Origin: Lamellibrachia satsuma
Taxonomy: Eukaryota > Annelida > Polychaeta > Sabellida > Siboglinidae
Direction: 5' to 3'
NCBI GenBank assembly: GCA_033239005.1
Contig: BSQZ01000028.1
Coordinates: 3,577,001-3,641,000, forward strand
Length of the DNA: 64,000 nucleotides
Below are positions 36,656 to 47,394 of the stretch, in pieces. The first letter of the stretch is position 1. The number at the start of each line of letters is the position of its first letter. A program made the position numbers and the translations under genes. Below the pieces are notes generated by a model. The model saw only the letters and a list, made by a program, of their open reading frames with translations, ran no database searches and was not told the DNA's origin.

Positions 36656-37247
36656 GGTGTTGTTCCAAGTTGAAACTGATCACGGATGAGCACCGATCCA
36701 CATTGAGCCAGAACAGACTGGTTCATCTAACTATGCTCAGTACGACTGGCGCCATGCGTCGGATTAATCTTGACAAGATTTTATCAGTTCAGCTAAAACG
36801 CATAAATAATGGTTGACACAGTTCAATATACAATTAGATCTGACTATTCACATGATCACTCTCTAGAACCGTTGGAAACCACAGATTTTGGTGTAGTCTA
36901 TTTAGATCGGAAGTCACCCTTTGTTTGTTCAGGAGAACTTGTACGGTCTATATTTACGCTGTATTTCTTGTAGCATTGCTTGTTGTAATTCTTGCTTGTC
37001 AGTGTACGCTGCGTGTATTTTCTTGTTTGTCTTCATACGTTGTATATTCTTGTATATATGTTTGTATGCCGTCGTCGACAACAGTCTGTGAGTGCTTACG
37101 CTCAAGCATAGTTGAATAAACATTAACTTGTGGGGTTATGTCCAAGGCCAATGCGTCTCCATCTTCGTCTGTCACGCACCCTGTAAGCCCCCACAACAGT
37201 GTGTACCAGGCTCCTCACAGTGTTAGCCCGGCACTGCTTGAATATTA

Positions 37248-37779
37248 ATTGTTCACACCTGGCGGCTAACGCGGGCAGTTTTTAGCTCCGTTCCAAGTTA
37301 GGCGAGTAGATTAACTTCACATCAAACGATCATAATCAGTTAAATGTCCAGTCGTGGAACTGAATCCCGAGCGTGGAAATGGAAATGTAATTGTGAAAAA
37401 ATAGGTGGGACCGTTCTCAATGGATGTAAAAAATGTACCCCTATTTTGATGGACTGCTTGGATATGGAGAGGGGGTCTGTTCTCAGTGGCCGTGGAAACG
37501 TACCCCCCCCCGCACGTATCTCCCAAGTTCTACTTTTGAAATAAACGAGTTGTATTTAATTAATATTATTATTACTAGTATTAGTATGAACCGTAATCTA
37601 CTGAATAGTAATAAAGAAATGAACGGCCAAATATATGTATGCTATTTTAAAACTCATGCTTTGTGTGAATACGGAGAGATGCGTAGAGCACTAGGTGACT
37701 TTTGATGGACTGCTTTCAAATAAAATGAGTTCTTGTGAGGACATTTCCATAGTGTGACTATAAGAAAGCAATTGAAAAT
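37248..37779 (+). repeat. ~540-bp tandem repeat, monomer 1 (intact)
   Basis: Starts TTGTTCACACC and ends just before the next TTGTTCACACG. Blocks GCTAACGCGGGCAGTTTTTA, GGCGAGTAGATT, AATGTCCAGTCGTGGAACTG and GAATACGGAGAGATG recur in order in monomer 2. It preserves the uninterrupted GAGTAGATT junction and so serves as the empty site for the 6-kb insertion. Confidence 0.85.
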
Positions 37780-37845
37780 GTTGTTCACACGTGGTGACTA
37801 ACGCGGGCAGTTTTTAGCGCCGCTCCAAGTTGGACGAGTAGATTG
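37780..37845 (+). repeat. ~540-bp repeat, monomer 2, left part
   Basis: First 66 bp of monomer 2, ending in GTAGATTG, the left target duplication of the inserted element. Confidence 0.85.
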
Positions 37846-38420
37846 CAGACATGGGGGCGAGTACATGTAAGTAAAGTACGAGTACATTGGTGATGGCTGA
37901 GTACGAGTATAGGCGTGTACATTGCTCAAAGCTGAGTACGAGTACGAGTATGAGTACATCTTGTATGATACTACAGTAACTCTGTATAATAATAGTAATA
38001 ATGTATTTTAAAGATAAACACTGTGAATGAATTTATATAATTCAGGAAGAGTTGACTATGCAACGACAGTTTATCAGACTTTTTTATGAGGAAAACTGTA
38101 AAAATCCTATTTATGTTTTGGACCAAACCGGGAGTTGCATTCCATTCAAAGGTGCAATTCACATTCAAATGTTCAGGGTATGCATTCAAATATAGATTAA
38201 AATGTATTTAAATGAAAAATGCTTTTCAAAATACATTTTATTACACAACATAACAAGAAAAAATAAATAAAGTAATATAACCACTAAATATATTACTTAC
38301 TTTAGGTTTTTCCTGACCGTAGGCAGTGGCCTCGGTGGTCAGATCTTCAACTTTCCCTTGGAATGCTCTACGACTTCCTGGCAAGGCAGCTTTGTAGTTG
38401 TAGAGAAACTCCTCAGTACT

Positions 38421-38972
38421 CTAATGTCTATGTAGACGGTTTTTTAATGAGTTGACGCTTGGGGCAGTTACAACTACTTCCGGTAGATCATTCCATAATC
38501 TGGTAACTCTAAGTGAGAAGCTTTCTTTTCTAACATTTGTACAAGCACTTTCTATAAACAATTTCAAACTATGACCCCTTGTTCCTTCCTTTGTATCACT
38601 GTCTTTGTGCAGCTTGACAATGTTAGATACATCACTGTCGTATTTCCCATGGAGCAGTTTGTATACCTCAATCATATCACCACAAGTTCGTCTATATGCA
38701 AGTGTAGGAAGTTTCAATCTCTGAAGTCTTTCCTCGTAAGGAATATTCTTCATACCAGGAAGCTGCTTTGTTGCACGTCTTTGCACATTTTCGATGGCAT
38801 CTTTGTATTTCTGTTTATAGGACCAGATTGATATTGCATAATCTAGATGACTCCTAACTAAAGCTTTATATAATGGCACAAAATTATGTTGATTTAGGGT
38901 TGTAAAGGACCTTCTAATAACTGCCATGATACTATTTGCTTTGTTTATTTTTTGGTTGATGTGTTTAATCAA
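38421..38972 (-). pseudogene. LINE ORF2, C-terminal region
   Basis: An open stretch of 183 codons holds the post-catalytic region of a CR1/jockey-type reverse transcriptase: FVPLYKALVRSHLDYAISIW, ENVQRRATKQLPG, IPYEERLQRLKLPTLAYRR and LPEVVV near the end. It ends in a natural stop at NRLHRH. It lies just 3' of the catalytic segment at 39054-39440 but is split from it by a frameshift near 38970-39000, so no full protein can be made. Confidence 0.85.
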
Positions 38973-39053
38973 ATTCTAGGTTTGAATCAACTATAACCCC
39001 AATGTCTTTTTGTTCTTCTATTCCTCCTAATTCATGGGCAATATTATCTATCT

Positions 39054-39440
39054 TCAGGTTGTATGCATACTCTTGCTATATTTTTTTCCTACGTGCATTA
39101 AATTACATTTATCTGGGTGGAACCTTAATAACCATTTACTTGACCAAGATATTAAATAATCTAAGTTGTTCTGTAGTGTATGCTGGTCATGTGGACCAGT
39201 AATCGTTTTGAAAACCTTTGTATCATCCGCAAACATATATACATTCAAAACTATATTCTCAGGAAGATTATTTATGTATAAAACAAATAGGATCGATGCT
39301 AAGACACTGCCCTGTGGAATACCACTTGTTATATTTGCCCACTCAGAATTTGTACCATTTACATTGACCTGCTGTACCCGGTCAGATAAGAACCCATGGA
39401 TCCATCTTAGTGTGTAATCTTTTGTTAGGGACGGTTTCAA
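39054..39440 (-). pseudogene. LINE reverse transcriptase palm, motifs B and C
   Basis: Contains GIPQGSVLASILFVLYINNL (motif B region) and YMFADDTKVF, the F-A-D-D catalytic box of non-LTR reverse transcriptases, followed by LQNNLDYLISWSSKWLLRFH and KCNLMHVG. The catalytic residues are intact here although the whole element is broken. Confidence 0.9.
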
Positions 39441-39630
39441 ATGCTTTCATGAAGTCCAAATATACAACGTCTACAGATTCCCCTGTATCTAAAGCTTTGG
39501 TCCATGAGTCAATAACATTTAGTAATTGGAGTACCATAGAATGACCTTTAATAAAACCAAATTGTTGCATACTGAATAATTTATTCCTAATCATATGATT
39601 GACAATATGGTCTTTAACACATTGTTCCAT
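39382..39630 (-). pseudogene. LINE reverse transcriptase fingers/palm, motif A
   Basis: Contains QQFGFIKGHS and VDVVYLDFMKAFETVP, the motif A region whose Asp binds catalytic metal; the family usually has AFDTVPH, here AFETVP. The downstream KRLHTKM runs directly into a different frame, so a small deletion/frameshift sits near 39390-39440. Confidence 0.85.
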
Positions 39631-39838
39631 ACATTTACATATTATACTTGTTAAGCTGACTGGTCTATAATTTCCTGCGTTTTCTCGATTACCTTGCTTA
39701 GATATGGCTGAGATCCTTCCCTGTTTTCATTCTTTTGGTAGTTCACCCACAGCCAGTGAGTTATTAAATAGCCTAGCTAGTGGTTTACATAGATGATTAG
39801 ATAGCTCTTTCAACAACCTAGGATGAACACCATCTGGC

Positions 39839-40225
39839 CTACCGATTTACACACATCATCAACATTTCCTCATCAACAGTCAATTCTTCCATGTTATGCC
39901 TTAATTTCACTGGTGGAATATGAGGGATATCACCATCTGGCTCTATAGTAAAACACTTGAAAAAAACATTTCCTAAGACATCTGCCTTTTCCCTATCAGA
40001 ATCTGTGAGTCTAGATTTAGGATCTTTAGGGTCTGTGTTCAGATCTGAAACACCTTCCCGATTCTTGGTTTTGGAGTTCATATATTTCCATACTGCTTTT
40101 GGGCTTGTCTTAGCTTCTGTTGCTAGCTTCATCTCAAATTCCTCCTGTATCCTCCTCGTTAATTTTTGGACTTGATTTCTAGCCCTACAATATTCAGTAT
40201 AGTATTTTCCATCTTTTGTCTCCAT
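39839..40225 (-). pseudogene. LINE ORF2 linker between endonuclease and RT
   Basis: A Lys/Glu-rich region with YCRARNQVQKLTRRIQEEFE and KAVWKYMNSKTKNREGVSDL, typical of the segment between endonuclease and reverse transcriptase in CR1/jockey LINEs. An in-frame stop follows at about 39839. Confidence 0.75.
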
Positions 40226-41030
40226 ATAACGTTTCCATAAAGTGTGTTTTTTCTTAATATTTTCTTTACTGATTCCTTGTTTAGGGGTACTTTTCCTTTA
40301 TGTCTGTTAATATTACTCACTAGTTGATGAGAGATGAATTCATCCTCTATCTTTTTAAAATATTCTTTAAAAACTAACCATATAGTGCCAAGTATCTCGC
40401 ACCAGTCTGTGTGGTCTAGTTTCGTCTTCATACTATTATAATCCCCTTGGTCTTGATAATATTTAAGTCGAGTATGGCTTGCTATTTCTGCATAGCACCT
40501 AAATGTAATGATGAGGACAGAGTGATCACTCTTACCAAGTGGGCTTTCATACACTATATCATCTACCATACCTTTTTCATTGGTGAAAACTAAATTAAAA
40601 ATGTTCGATTTATTTCCTAATCGCCCCTTGTGGGGAATGTGATATGTTGGAAGAGGAAATTATCTCTTATTCCTTCTTTAAATTTAGTGTCTGGGCTATC
40701 AGTATTCTCTCGTCTTTGCTTATCGATGTTATGGTATATATCATAGTCACTCAACCCCAGTTCAGCTGTGTTTAATAGAATTTTCTGGTTTTTCGGATTA
40801 ACCTCAGTGATTGCAATCACCATACACTTATGTGATTCGACTCGAGCTTTGAACTCAGTAAATTTATTAATTAGACTGGTGTAGAAACATTTTAACCGTT
40901 TATGTGTATAATTTGTATTTACAGTGTTTTTCTGGTTAGATGATCTTTCTTGTCTTACTCCTCGTCCCTTCGACGTTTGAATCTTACAATTTTTCTGTCC
41001 CATGGTGGGCCTCTCACCCTGTAGAACCAT
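40159..41030 (-). pseudogene. LINE ORF2 endonuclease, internally deleted
   Basis: Two pieces in different frames. 40617-41030 has the N-terminal endonuclease features (MVIAITEVNPKN, with the catalytic Glu) and then jumps to the late IRDNFLFQHITFPTRGD. 40159-40569 has the C-terminal LGKSDHSVL box with the catalytic Asp-His. The middle of the domain, normally about 100 residues, is missing between roughly 40710 and 40740. Confidence 0.8.
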
Positions 41031-41702
41031 TTCCCCTCATCATTTATCTCTTTTGTCCTGGCCTCCTCTAGGAGTTTCCTTCCATCCTCTCTATTTTTTA
41101 AGTCATGCTGGATGTTGAGACATTTATATTTGTCCTCTGCATCTCTTAAGTTTGATAGTCGTTTGAACAATTCCATCTTTTTTATTAGTGTCTTTCATTA
41201 CTACCTTGAGAGGTCTGGGTTTTTGCTCAGTATCACCCATATCTCTGTCTGTTTGTTTTTTACCTAGCCTGATAACTTTGGTTATCTCATCTTTTACGTC
41301 TAGGTTCAGACTGCACACCTCATTACACAACCCTTCAACAAACTCCATATCTGTCCTCACCCTCTCTTCCTTTAGGTTTGTTTTGGGTTCTGGGGCATTG
41401 AATATAAGAAAATTTGTTTTCCTATTTTTTCTTTCATTGATTTCTTTTACTGTTTTCTCCACAACATTTCCACTATTTTGGGTGGTTTGTAGGTTCCTGC
41501 TTTCATCATCATTTGGTCTGCATGTATGCATTGCATCCATTTCCTGCCTTACGATTTCTTTTACTTCTTTACTATTGCATTTAGCATCCAGTTGTTTCTC
41601 TATGGCCACAAATCTCGTGTTCATAGTTTCGATAACTTTCTCATTGACAATATTTTTAAAATTTTTGGTTTGCATTTTTATTTTAAGCAAAACCACATGC
41701 AT
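40955..41702 (-). pseudogene. LINE ORF1, RRM-like and C-terminal domains
   Basis: 41124-41702 gives a Lys/Glu-rich coiled-coil-like part, then an RRM-like region (RKTNFLIFNAPEPK, VIRLGKK, RPLKVVMK). 40955-41176, in another frame, gives the C-terminal block NLRDAEDKYKCLNIQHDL and WFYRVRGPPWDRKIVRFKRR. This order is usual for ORF1 of invertebrate CR1-like elements and is thought to bind element RNA. Confidence 0.8.
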
Positions 41703-41970
41703 CCAGGTTTCCCCATTGCCTCATATTCGCCAGGTTTAAATTTCAAGCATTTAATGCAGTATTGATTTCTGCAGTACTCGCACTCGAGCATTCTGTCTTT
41801 CTCACTTTTAAAGATTTTCTCGCAGTCTTCACATTTCCAAGCTTCTCTAACATAGCTTCCCGATTCAGAGTTTTTGCTACCTCTCCGTGTTTTGTGATTG
41901 GAGCACTAGAAATTGCTACATTTTCGCCAGAGTCGTGTTTTGGACCACTGTGTTGGTAATTTTTACTCAT
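41700..41970 (-). pseudogene. LINE ORF1 N-terminus with PHD-like zinc finger, frameshifted
   Basis: The N-terminal frame starts MSKNYQHSGPKHDSG. After about residue 45 the finger continues in another frame as WKCEDCEKIF, LECEYCRNQYCIKCLKFK and CMWFC: Cys pairs spaced like a PHD/RING-type finger (CxxC-x12-CxxC-x4-CxxC). The frame changes again at 41700. Two frameshifts disable the protein. Confidence 0.75.
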
Positions 41971-42169
41971 TTCTGTAATTCCGTAAAAAAATCAAGTTCC
42001 ATGTAACACTTACCGTATGCGGGCTGTTGTACTAAGGGTATGTGAAGGGGTTTCCAAGGCATTGTGACTAGTGACAGTGTGCCGTGCTCGACGAGAAAAT
42101 GTAATTCTGTCCCAGGGCTACTCTGGGTAAAAGACGCCTTGGTTGTAATTGCCTGTTAGTATATAGATG

Positions 42170-42605
42170 ACTCAGGTTGGGAGTGCAGCTCTACCTACGT
42201 TATTACTTTTGCCACAACGACTACACATCCAGAGAAAATGGGTGTGTGTCAGAAATGATTACAAAATTACACCTAGAGCTGTTAACAACCACGAGAACAA
42301 ACAGATGGCTCACCATATTTCACAAAGCCATCCACAGTCATCTATCATTGCCTGTCGCAAACCTCCTCCAACCCATCAAACGCCACTCATGGTATCTAAA
42401 TAGCAAAGCCTTCAATACCATACACGCGAGCAAGAACTGTTACAAATTTTCTTATTTTCCCCAAACAATAAAATATCGGAATTCATTACCAGACGCAATC
42501 AATAGCCAACATCACAGAACGACAGCAATTTAAGCAAGCGCTCACACACTTAGTCCCAAACAAACATGACTAAATAGCATGCGCACCCAACCCTGACCGT
42601 TTGAC
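42170..42605 (+). pseudogene. Second LINE 3' fragment, opposite orientation
   Basis: The frame from about 42177 reads TRTNRWLTIFHKAIHSHLSL, RHSWYLNSKAFNTIHASKN and FSYFPQTIKYRNSLPDAINS, the usual C-terminus of jockey/I-group ORF2. A frameshift near 42505 moves the last piece (ERQQFKQALTHLV) to another frame. It belongs to a different LINE family from the minus-strand copy. Confidence 0.8.
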
Positions 42606-42627
42606 TCCATATGAGTGTTGGCCAGTA

Positions 42628-42705
42628 TTACTACAAGACAAGACAAGACAAGTCAAGACAAGTCAAAACAAGACAAGATAAGACAAGACAAGACAAGACA
42701 ATATT
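42628..42705 (+). repeat. (ACAAG)n tail of the plus-strand LINE
   Basis: About 14 pentamers of ACAAG with two variants, directly after the LINE 3' part. It is best read as the element's simple-repeat 3' tail. Confidence 0.85.
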
Positions 42706-43896
42706 ACTAAATTGTGTCTAGCCTTAATTATCTGTGTTGTTTACATTGGGCACCTAACCGGAAGAATGAAAATTGGTAGGAAATTTCGAATGGGTCGATG
42801 TATAGTTTAATATTGGATTTATATCGCATCAGCTCAGCATTTACATATAAACATCACGGTGGGATAATCAATATGTTGCTAGAATGATACGATTAAGATG
42901 AAAAACGTAAGCGGCAGCTGCCTCGCTGTTGGTTATATATGATATATGAATACATTAATTAATTAGTTGTGGCTTGCAGTGACCGCAAGTCCACAACTAA
43001 TGTTTGCTGAGAGGGTGGATTAGCACCTGCCAATGTCTAGGACTCAATATCCCCTTTGTATTTTAAACACACTTCAATTTGGTACCAGACAATACTGATG
43101 CAGGCTGTCTGACTTGAGTCACCAAACATCTTCAGAAGAAGACTCAGCTAGCAGTACTTAACAGTGTCACTTGTGAGAGCAACAAAGACATTTTATGGCT
43201 AACTGATGAATGTCCCTTCCATTATGGGCTTACTGGACTTCCTGGCTTAATTAAACAAACACAAGGATTATGGCCTGGACTGGTAACTAGTACAACTATG
43301 GATATGAACTAGGGTGTTTCTGACTGGGAAAAGAATCAAAATATGCTGCCTCTTGAAGTGAAGCCTTTGTGGCTTCAGTGCATTCAATGTGTAGAAAAGT
43401 GATCCAAGGTGTGAATTTGTGAAAACTCATCAATACCAAGTAAAAATGAAACTACATCTACTAAATGTAACAATAATAATTATTACAAATCAGGGGCTAT
43501 TACATTGCAATTAATATCATGGTCATTGCAATAGAATTGACATAATAAAAGTGTTTTTAATGATACTGTATTAGAAAACACATATAACTCAGCTGAGATG
43601 CAAGCAAGAACGCAAAATATTTTGTTAATTTGATTCATACGCAGGTCATAAAATTTGCTACCATGCTTTTTTTATTATTGTTGTAGTTGTTAATGACTTT
43701 ATAAAATAAGAAATAAAATAACTTACACAATATCATATTGAAAAAAATTCAGATGTATTCGTAATGTACTCGTTAAATCTGAGTACATTGAACACGAGTA
43801 CGAGTACTTGACCATAATTTCTACGAATACGAGTACTTCACAAATGCACTCGAGTACACGAGTACCGAGTGCTTCGGCCCAAGGTCTGGTAGATTG

Positions 43897-44381
43897 GATT
43901 TCACGTCAAACGGTCATGAGCAGTTCAATGTCCAGTCGTGGAACTGAATCCCGGGCGTAGAAATGGAAATGTAATTGTGAAAATATAGGTGGGGACCGTT
44001 CCCAATGGCTGTGGAAAGTGTACTTATTACTATTGATCGACCCACTGGTTATAATGTGTGCAACTTCCATGGTCCCTTGCTGCTGTTACGTTGTTTATAT
44101 TGGGAGAGAGTACGTTCTCAATTGCCGTACCCCCTCCTTCCATGTACCCCCTCCTTCCATGTACCCCCTCCTTCCATGTACCCCCTCCTTCCATGTACCC
44201 CCTCCTTCCATGTACCCCCTCCTTCCATGTACCCCCTTCCCTTACTTTATCTTACAGTTAAAAGTCATGTTCTGTATGAATCTGGAGAGATACATAGAGC
44301 ATTAGAAAACTTTTGATCAAAACAATTGATTTCGTGTGAGGATATTGCAAGGATATGACCGGAAGAAAGCAATTGGAATCG
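43897..44381 (+). repeat. ~540-bp repeat, monomer 2, right part
   Basis: Resumes exactly where 37845 stopped after one GTAGATTG duplication: GATTTCACGTCAAACGGTCA, then AATGTCCAGTCGTGGAACTG. It contains the 17-bp array at 44129-44237 and ends before TTGTTCACACC at 44382. Confidence 0.85.
44129..44237. repeat. 17-bp minisatellite, about 6 copies
   Basis: Unit CCCCCTCCTTCCATGTA, inside monomer 2 of the 540-bp repeat; monomer 1 lacks this expansion. Confidence 0.95.
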
Positions 44382-44472
44382 TTGTTCACACCTGGTGGTT
44401 AACGCGGGCAGTTTTTAGCAACGTTCCAAGTTGGGCGAGTAGATTAACTTCACATCAAACTGTCATGAGCAG
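44382..44472 (+). repeat. ~540-bp repeat, monomer 3, partial
   Basis: TTGTTCACACC to TCATGAGCAGTTAGAAG; about 90 bp match the other monomers, then homology ends. Confidence 0.85.
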
Positions 44473-44647
44473 TTAGAAGTTGAATTACTTCCTATCAAAG
44501 AATCAGAGGAAGTTAGAACTTGGGTCCATAACCTATCATATAAAGACTGTGTGTACCGGGTGATTGGCACTTCACCATTCGACTGTCTCTTGTGCGTGTT
44601 GTTATCGGTATATTTTCTGCTGCATTGTTTTCTATCTGCGTTACACG

Positions 44648-44756
44648 ACTTGACTACCGGACACTCGTTGGACGACTTGACTACGGGACACTCGTTGGAC
44701 GACTTGACTACGGGACACTCGTTGGACGACTTGACTACCGGACACTCGTTGGACGA
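44648..44756. repeat. 27-bp minisatellite, 4 copies
   Basis: Unit GACTTGACTACSGGACACTC plus GTTGGAC; copies 2 and 3 share a C-to-G change. Confidence 0.95.
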
Positions 44757-45167
44757 TGGGTGAAAGTGAACACATGTTAGTGGAACCATTAATTTTATTA
44801 CGATAGTTACCACTTTTGTTGCAATTTACGATTTAAGTGTTGGAGACTTGGAGGTGGGTAACTTTTCAGAGTTCAGAATTATGCCGACAATATTTTTCGG
44901 TATGAAATGTGGACCACATTTCATTGCAATTTATTGGAGGGTGGCGCACACTCCAGTGTACAGGATTTGGGGCCCGCTCCCTAAAACTGCATTTGCATAT
45001 ATCCATTGGCATAAACCCGGTCATATGTGAAAACTGTCTTTTTCCCCGTGCAAATTATTTGGTTTTAATATTGTAATACCTCTATTGTGTTTATTTTAGA
45101 TGTGTATAGTGTTATCAATACGGCGCCATTATGAAATAGTTTTCTATTATCATTCGTTGTCTTACAG

Positions 45168-45315
45168 GGATCTGTGTTCCGTCTGCCGGAGCAAACATGA
45201 TGCAGTGCGCATCTGGCCTTCTGCAGCAACCGAATGCCACGAAATTTCAGAAAGAAGGCAGGTGATCACTGCCGCCGAAAAGGAACAGATCATGTCGGCC
45301 TGCCACGCGGAACTT
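45168..45315 (+). CDS. Exon resembling the start of an integrase zinc-binding domain (tentative)
   Basis: After acceptor GTTGTCTTACAG an open frame reads DLCSVCRSKHDAVRIWP and then ERRQVITAAEKEQIMSACH. The second part resembles the beginning of the HHCC zinc-binding domain of retroelement-type integrases found in domesticated genes such as the KRBA2/GIN1 type, but the expected GGH-x-G is not seen. Immediately after CHAEL a CATA microsatellite begins; a weak donor CTT|GTATAT would end the exon at 45315 in phase 0. The OTU exon downstream starts in phase 2, so the two are not directly compatible and a missing exon, or a junction lost to the microsatellite, is implied. Confidence 0.35.
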
Positions 45316-45317
45316 GT

Positions 45318-45372
45318 ATATGCATACATGCATACATGCATACATACATACATACATACATACATACATACA

Positions 45373-45406
<34 letters not shown>

Positions 45407-45442
45407 CATACATATATACATACATACATCATGCATGCATGC
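45318..45442. repeat. (CATA)n microsatellite with CATG ends
   Basis: Tetranucleotide tract of about 125 bp; ORFs across it (YIHT/YVCM repeats) are artefacts. Confidence 0.96.
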
Positions 45443-45461
45443 ATGCATGCATACACCTGTG

Positions 45462-45526
45462 TATACACACACACGCACGCACACACGCACGCACACACAC
45501 ACGCACGCACACGCACACACACACAT
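45462..45526. repeat. (CACG/CACA)n microsatellite
   Basis: Alternating CACG and CACA units. Confidence 0.95.
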
Positions 45527-45597
45527 CCATCTGTTGACAACTTCGGTACTGCTTATCGATTTTGAGATTGACTAACCCTGTTGTTTTGATGCGCCAG

Positions 45598-45880
45598 GAT
45601 AGTCTTCGACAAACTGGCCAATGTGAAGGATTACATTGAGAGTAGCAGCATCGATCGGTCGGGAGTTTATGCGACAGAGGTGGAGCTATTTGATTTGGTC
45701 AGCTTCCTCAGCACAACCATCTGGACGTACACAGCGTACGGGCGCCCGAACGGCCACACCAGGTACAACTGGCAATGTCACAAGCCTCTACCTAGTCTGT
45801 CGTCAGCATTCCAGCAAACAGACCAGGTGATCTTCTTCAAGAATGTCCACGAGCACTTTGAACCAGTGATGGCCACGTGA
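45598..45880 (+). CDS. Terminal exon of an OTU-like cysteine protease
   Basis: After acceptor GATGCGCCAG, one base completes a codon and 93 codons run to TGA at 45878. It reads YIESSSIDRSGVYATEVELF, then LVSFLSTTIWTYTAYG and, at the end, NVHEHFEPV. The order acidic/aromatic segment, (A/G)TEVELF-L, IWTY and terminal HF-P-V matches the second half of OTU-family deubiquitinases, where the His of the last motif is catalytic. The catalytic Cys would be in an upstream exon not found here. Codon use and the intact frame suggest a live or recently live gene. A transposon-encoded OTU is the main alternative. Confidence 0.65.
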
Positions 45881-46035
45881 GACAACTCACTCAACAAGTA
45901 ATCCTGAGTAGAAATATCTCTAATAGGTACAACTTACGTAGTCGCTTCAAAATGGAGACATGTTTGCTTCTTTTGACCCGCAACGATACCGATGAGAATT
46001 GTAATCTGTTTGTTTTAATTCATTACAGTAATAAC

Positions 46036-46180
46036 CTATTGGGTCCATTTTATGTGGATCCATTTTCCACAGCGTAAAATGGACCTGGGTCTATTTACAA
46101 CGGTCCACTTTCCACCGTGAAAAATGGACCCGGTCCATTTTTCACGGTGGTCCATTTACCACGGAGGTCCATTTACAATC
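46036..46180. repeat. Cluster of GGTCCATTT inverted repeats with a perfect palindrome
   Basis: GGTCCATTT or its complement occurs about eight times in alternating orientation. At 46112-46150 two 19-bp arms, starting CCACCGTGAAAAATGGACC, are perfect inverted copies around one central C. Confidence 0.9.
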
Positions 46181-47394
46181 TTTCACCGGCCTGAACACTA
46201 TACCCACACACTCCAGAGGGACTCTGTGTGCATGCCCCTAAGACCAGACAATACCCGCAGTGATGAATGTATTTAGCGTTTCAAGAGTTCGTGGGCGGTA
46301 CATTACTCTAAAGTTGATATTGTCACATTGTGTAACTCTCTGGTCGTTATTACATACATACGAATTGGACACGACAGCATTCTCAAACATAGCGCATGTA
46401 TGCAAACACACGGGAGGCAGACATCAATTAGGACGAAAGGATGTGATTAAAATAGATCTGAAAGACTACGAAACTGACTCTTTACATTGGCAAACCATTT
46501 GCCGGATACAGATCCACATGGCGAGCCAGTCTGACTAGCCGCTCTGCTATCGACATCGAAGCTTACCGGACTAACCACGAGATGCTGGCAATTTACTAGC
46601 ATGAAGCAGCTAAGACAGGTATTGTCTCACTAGACAGAAGTTGGCCACTACCACGGACAGCGACTAATTGGTCGGTAATCGTTAATTACTCAAATTGCTC
46701 CGGCCGACCGTGTGTAATTTCAGCGGCTCGCAATTGGCCATCATCGCGGAGACAATCTCATTGTTTTTCGCTACATGGACGAATAAAGAGAGGATAACGT
46801 GCTGACGTATATGCCCTATTTGGCATCAGCAACTAACATATATGTACTACGGAAATAACTTTGAAGCATCGTAATGTGACGAACGATTGACGTCCCTTAT
46901 AGACGGGCTTGGTTGACAACCTGACATGTCCGACTGTTAGGTCACTAAGTGTGCTGAGTGTTCTAGGCTTATACTATAACTCTTTAATTTAGTCCGTAAT
47001 TCCGTATATTCAATGTAGAATATTTCAGAGAAAATATTACAGTGCAATAAGGTCAGTGATCAGATTAATGAAGATAAAACTATTCTTTTTAATTGAAAAC
47101 TGCATCTAGCTGATTGCATCGGGAGGTGGCCCGTATCCGCTGTGTCACTAACGTCCTCACATAGGTGCGTGACATCGTGGTAACCTTGTTGCCAGGAGGA
47201 GGAGGAGGAGAAAAAAGGAAGATGTTCTGGGAAATACACATAATACGTTTTGTTGGAATTTGAGGGTGGCCAGTTTTCGGGTCACTTCTTCAGAAGTCAA
47301 ACATGAAGTAAGTAAATGGATGTAGGACCTAGTTTCCGAGAAACAATGACAGGTTAATTTCAAATCAATTCCGTGAAATGCTGCTATAATGGTC

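Larger units (their letters stand above)
37846..43888. mobile_element. 6,043-bp hAT-like transposon with nested LINEs
   Basis: The ends are CAGACATGGG and, reverse-complemented, CAGACCTTGGG. The flanks GTAGATTG (37838-37845 and 43889-43896) are a perfect 8-bp duplication, as hAT elements make. Both subterminal regions (37858-37965 and 43765-43870) are packed with GAGTAC/GTACTC motifs. Two LINE copies occupy 38421-41970 and about 42170-42710. The residual element (left ~450 bp, right ~1.2 kb) shows no transposase motif, so it was probably a non-autonomous or decayed copy. The superfamily is inferred from duplication length and the CAG start. Confidence 0.8.

Noticed and set aside
34868..36726. 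ORFs of 215-357 codons rich in Ser-Leu or Arg-Glu
   Set aside because: They are translations of the GA-rich purine tracts and their complement, without start context or homology.
37075..37145. Possible solo LTR end (AATAAA followed by TTAACTTGTGGGG)
   Set aside because: No TG...CA boundaries, partner LTR, primer-binding site or target duplication could be found.
45100..45565. YIHT/YVCM-repeat ORFs on both strands
   Set aside because: Microsatellite translations; only the part before 45315 is kept as a tentative exon.
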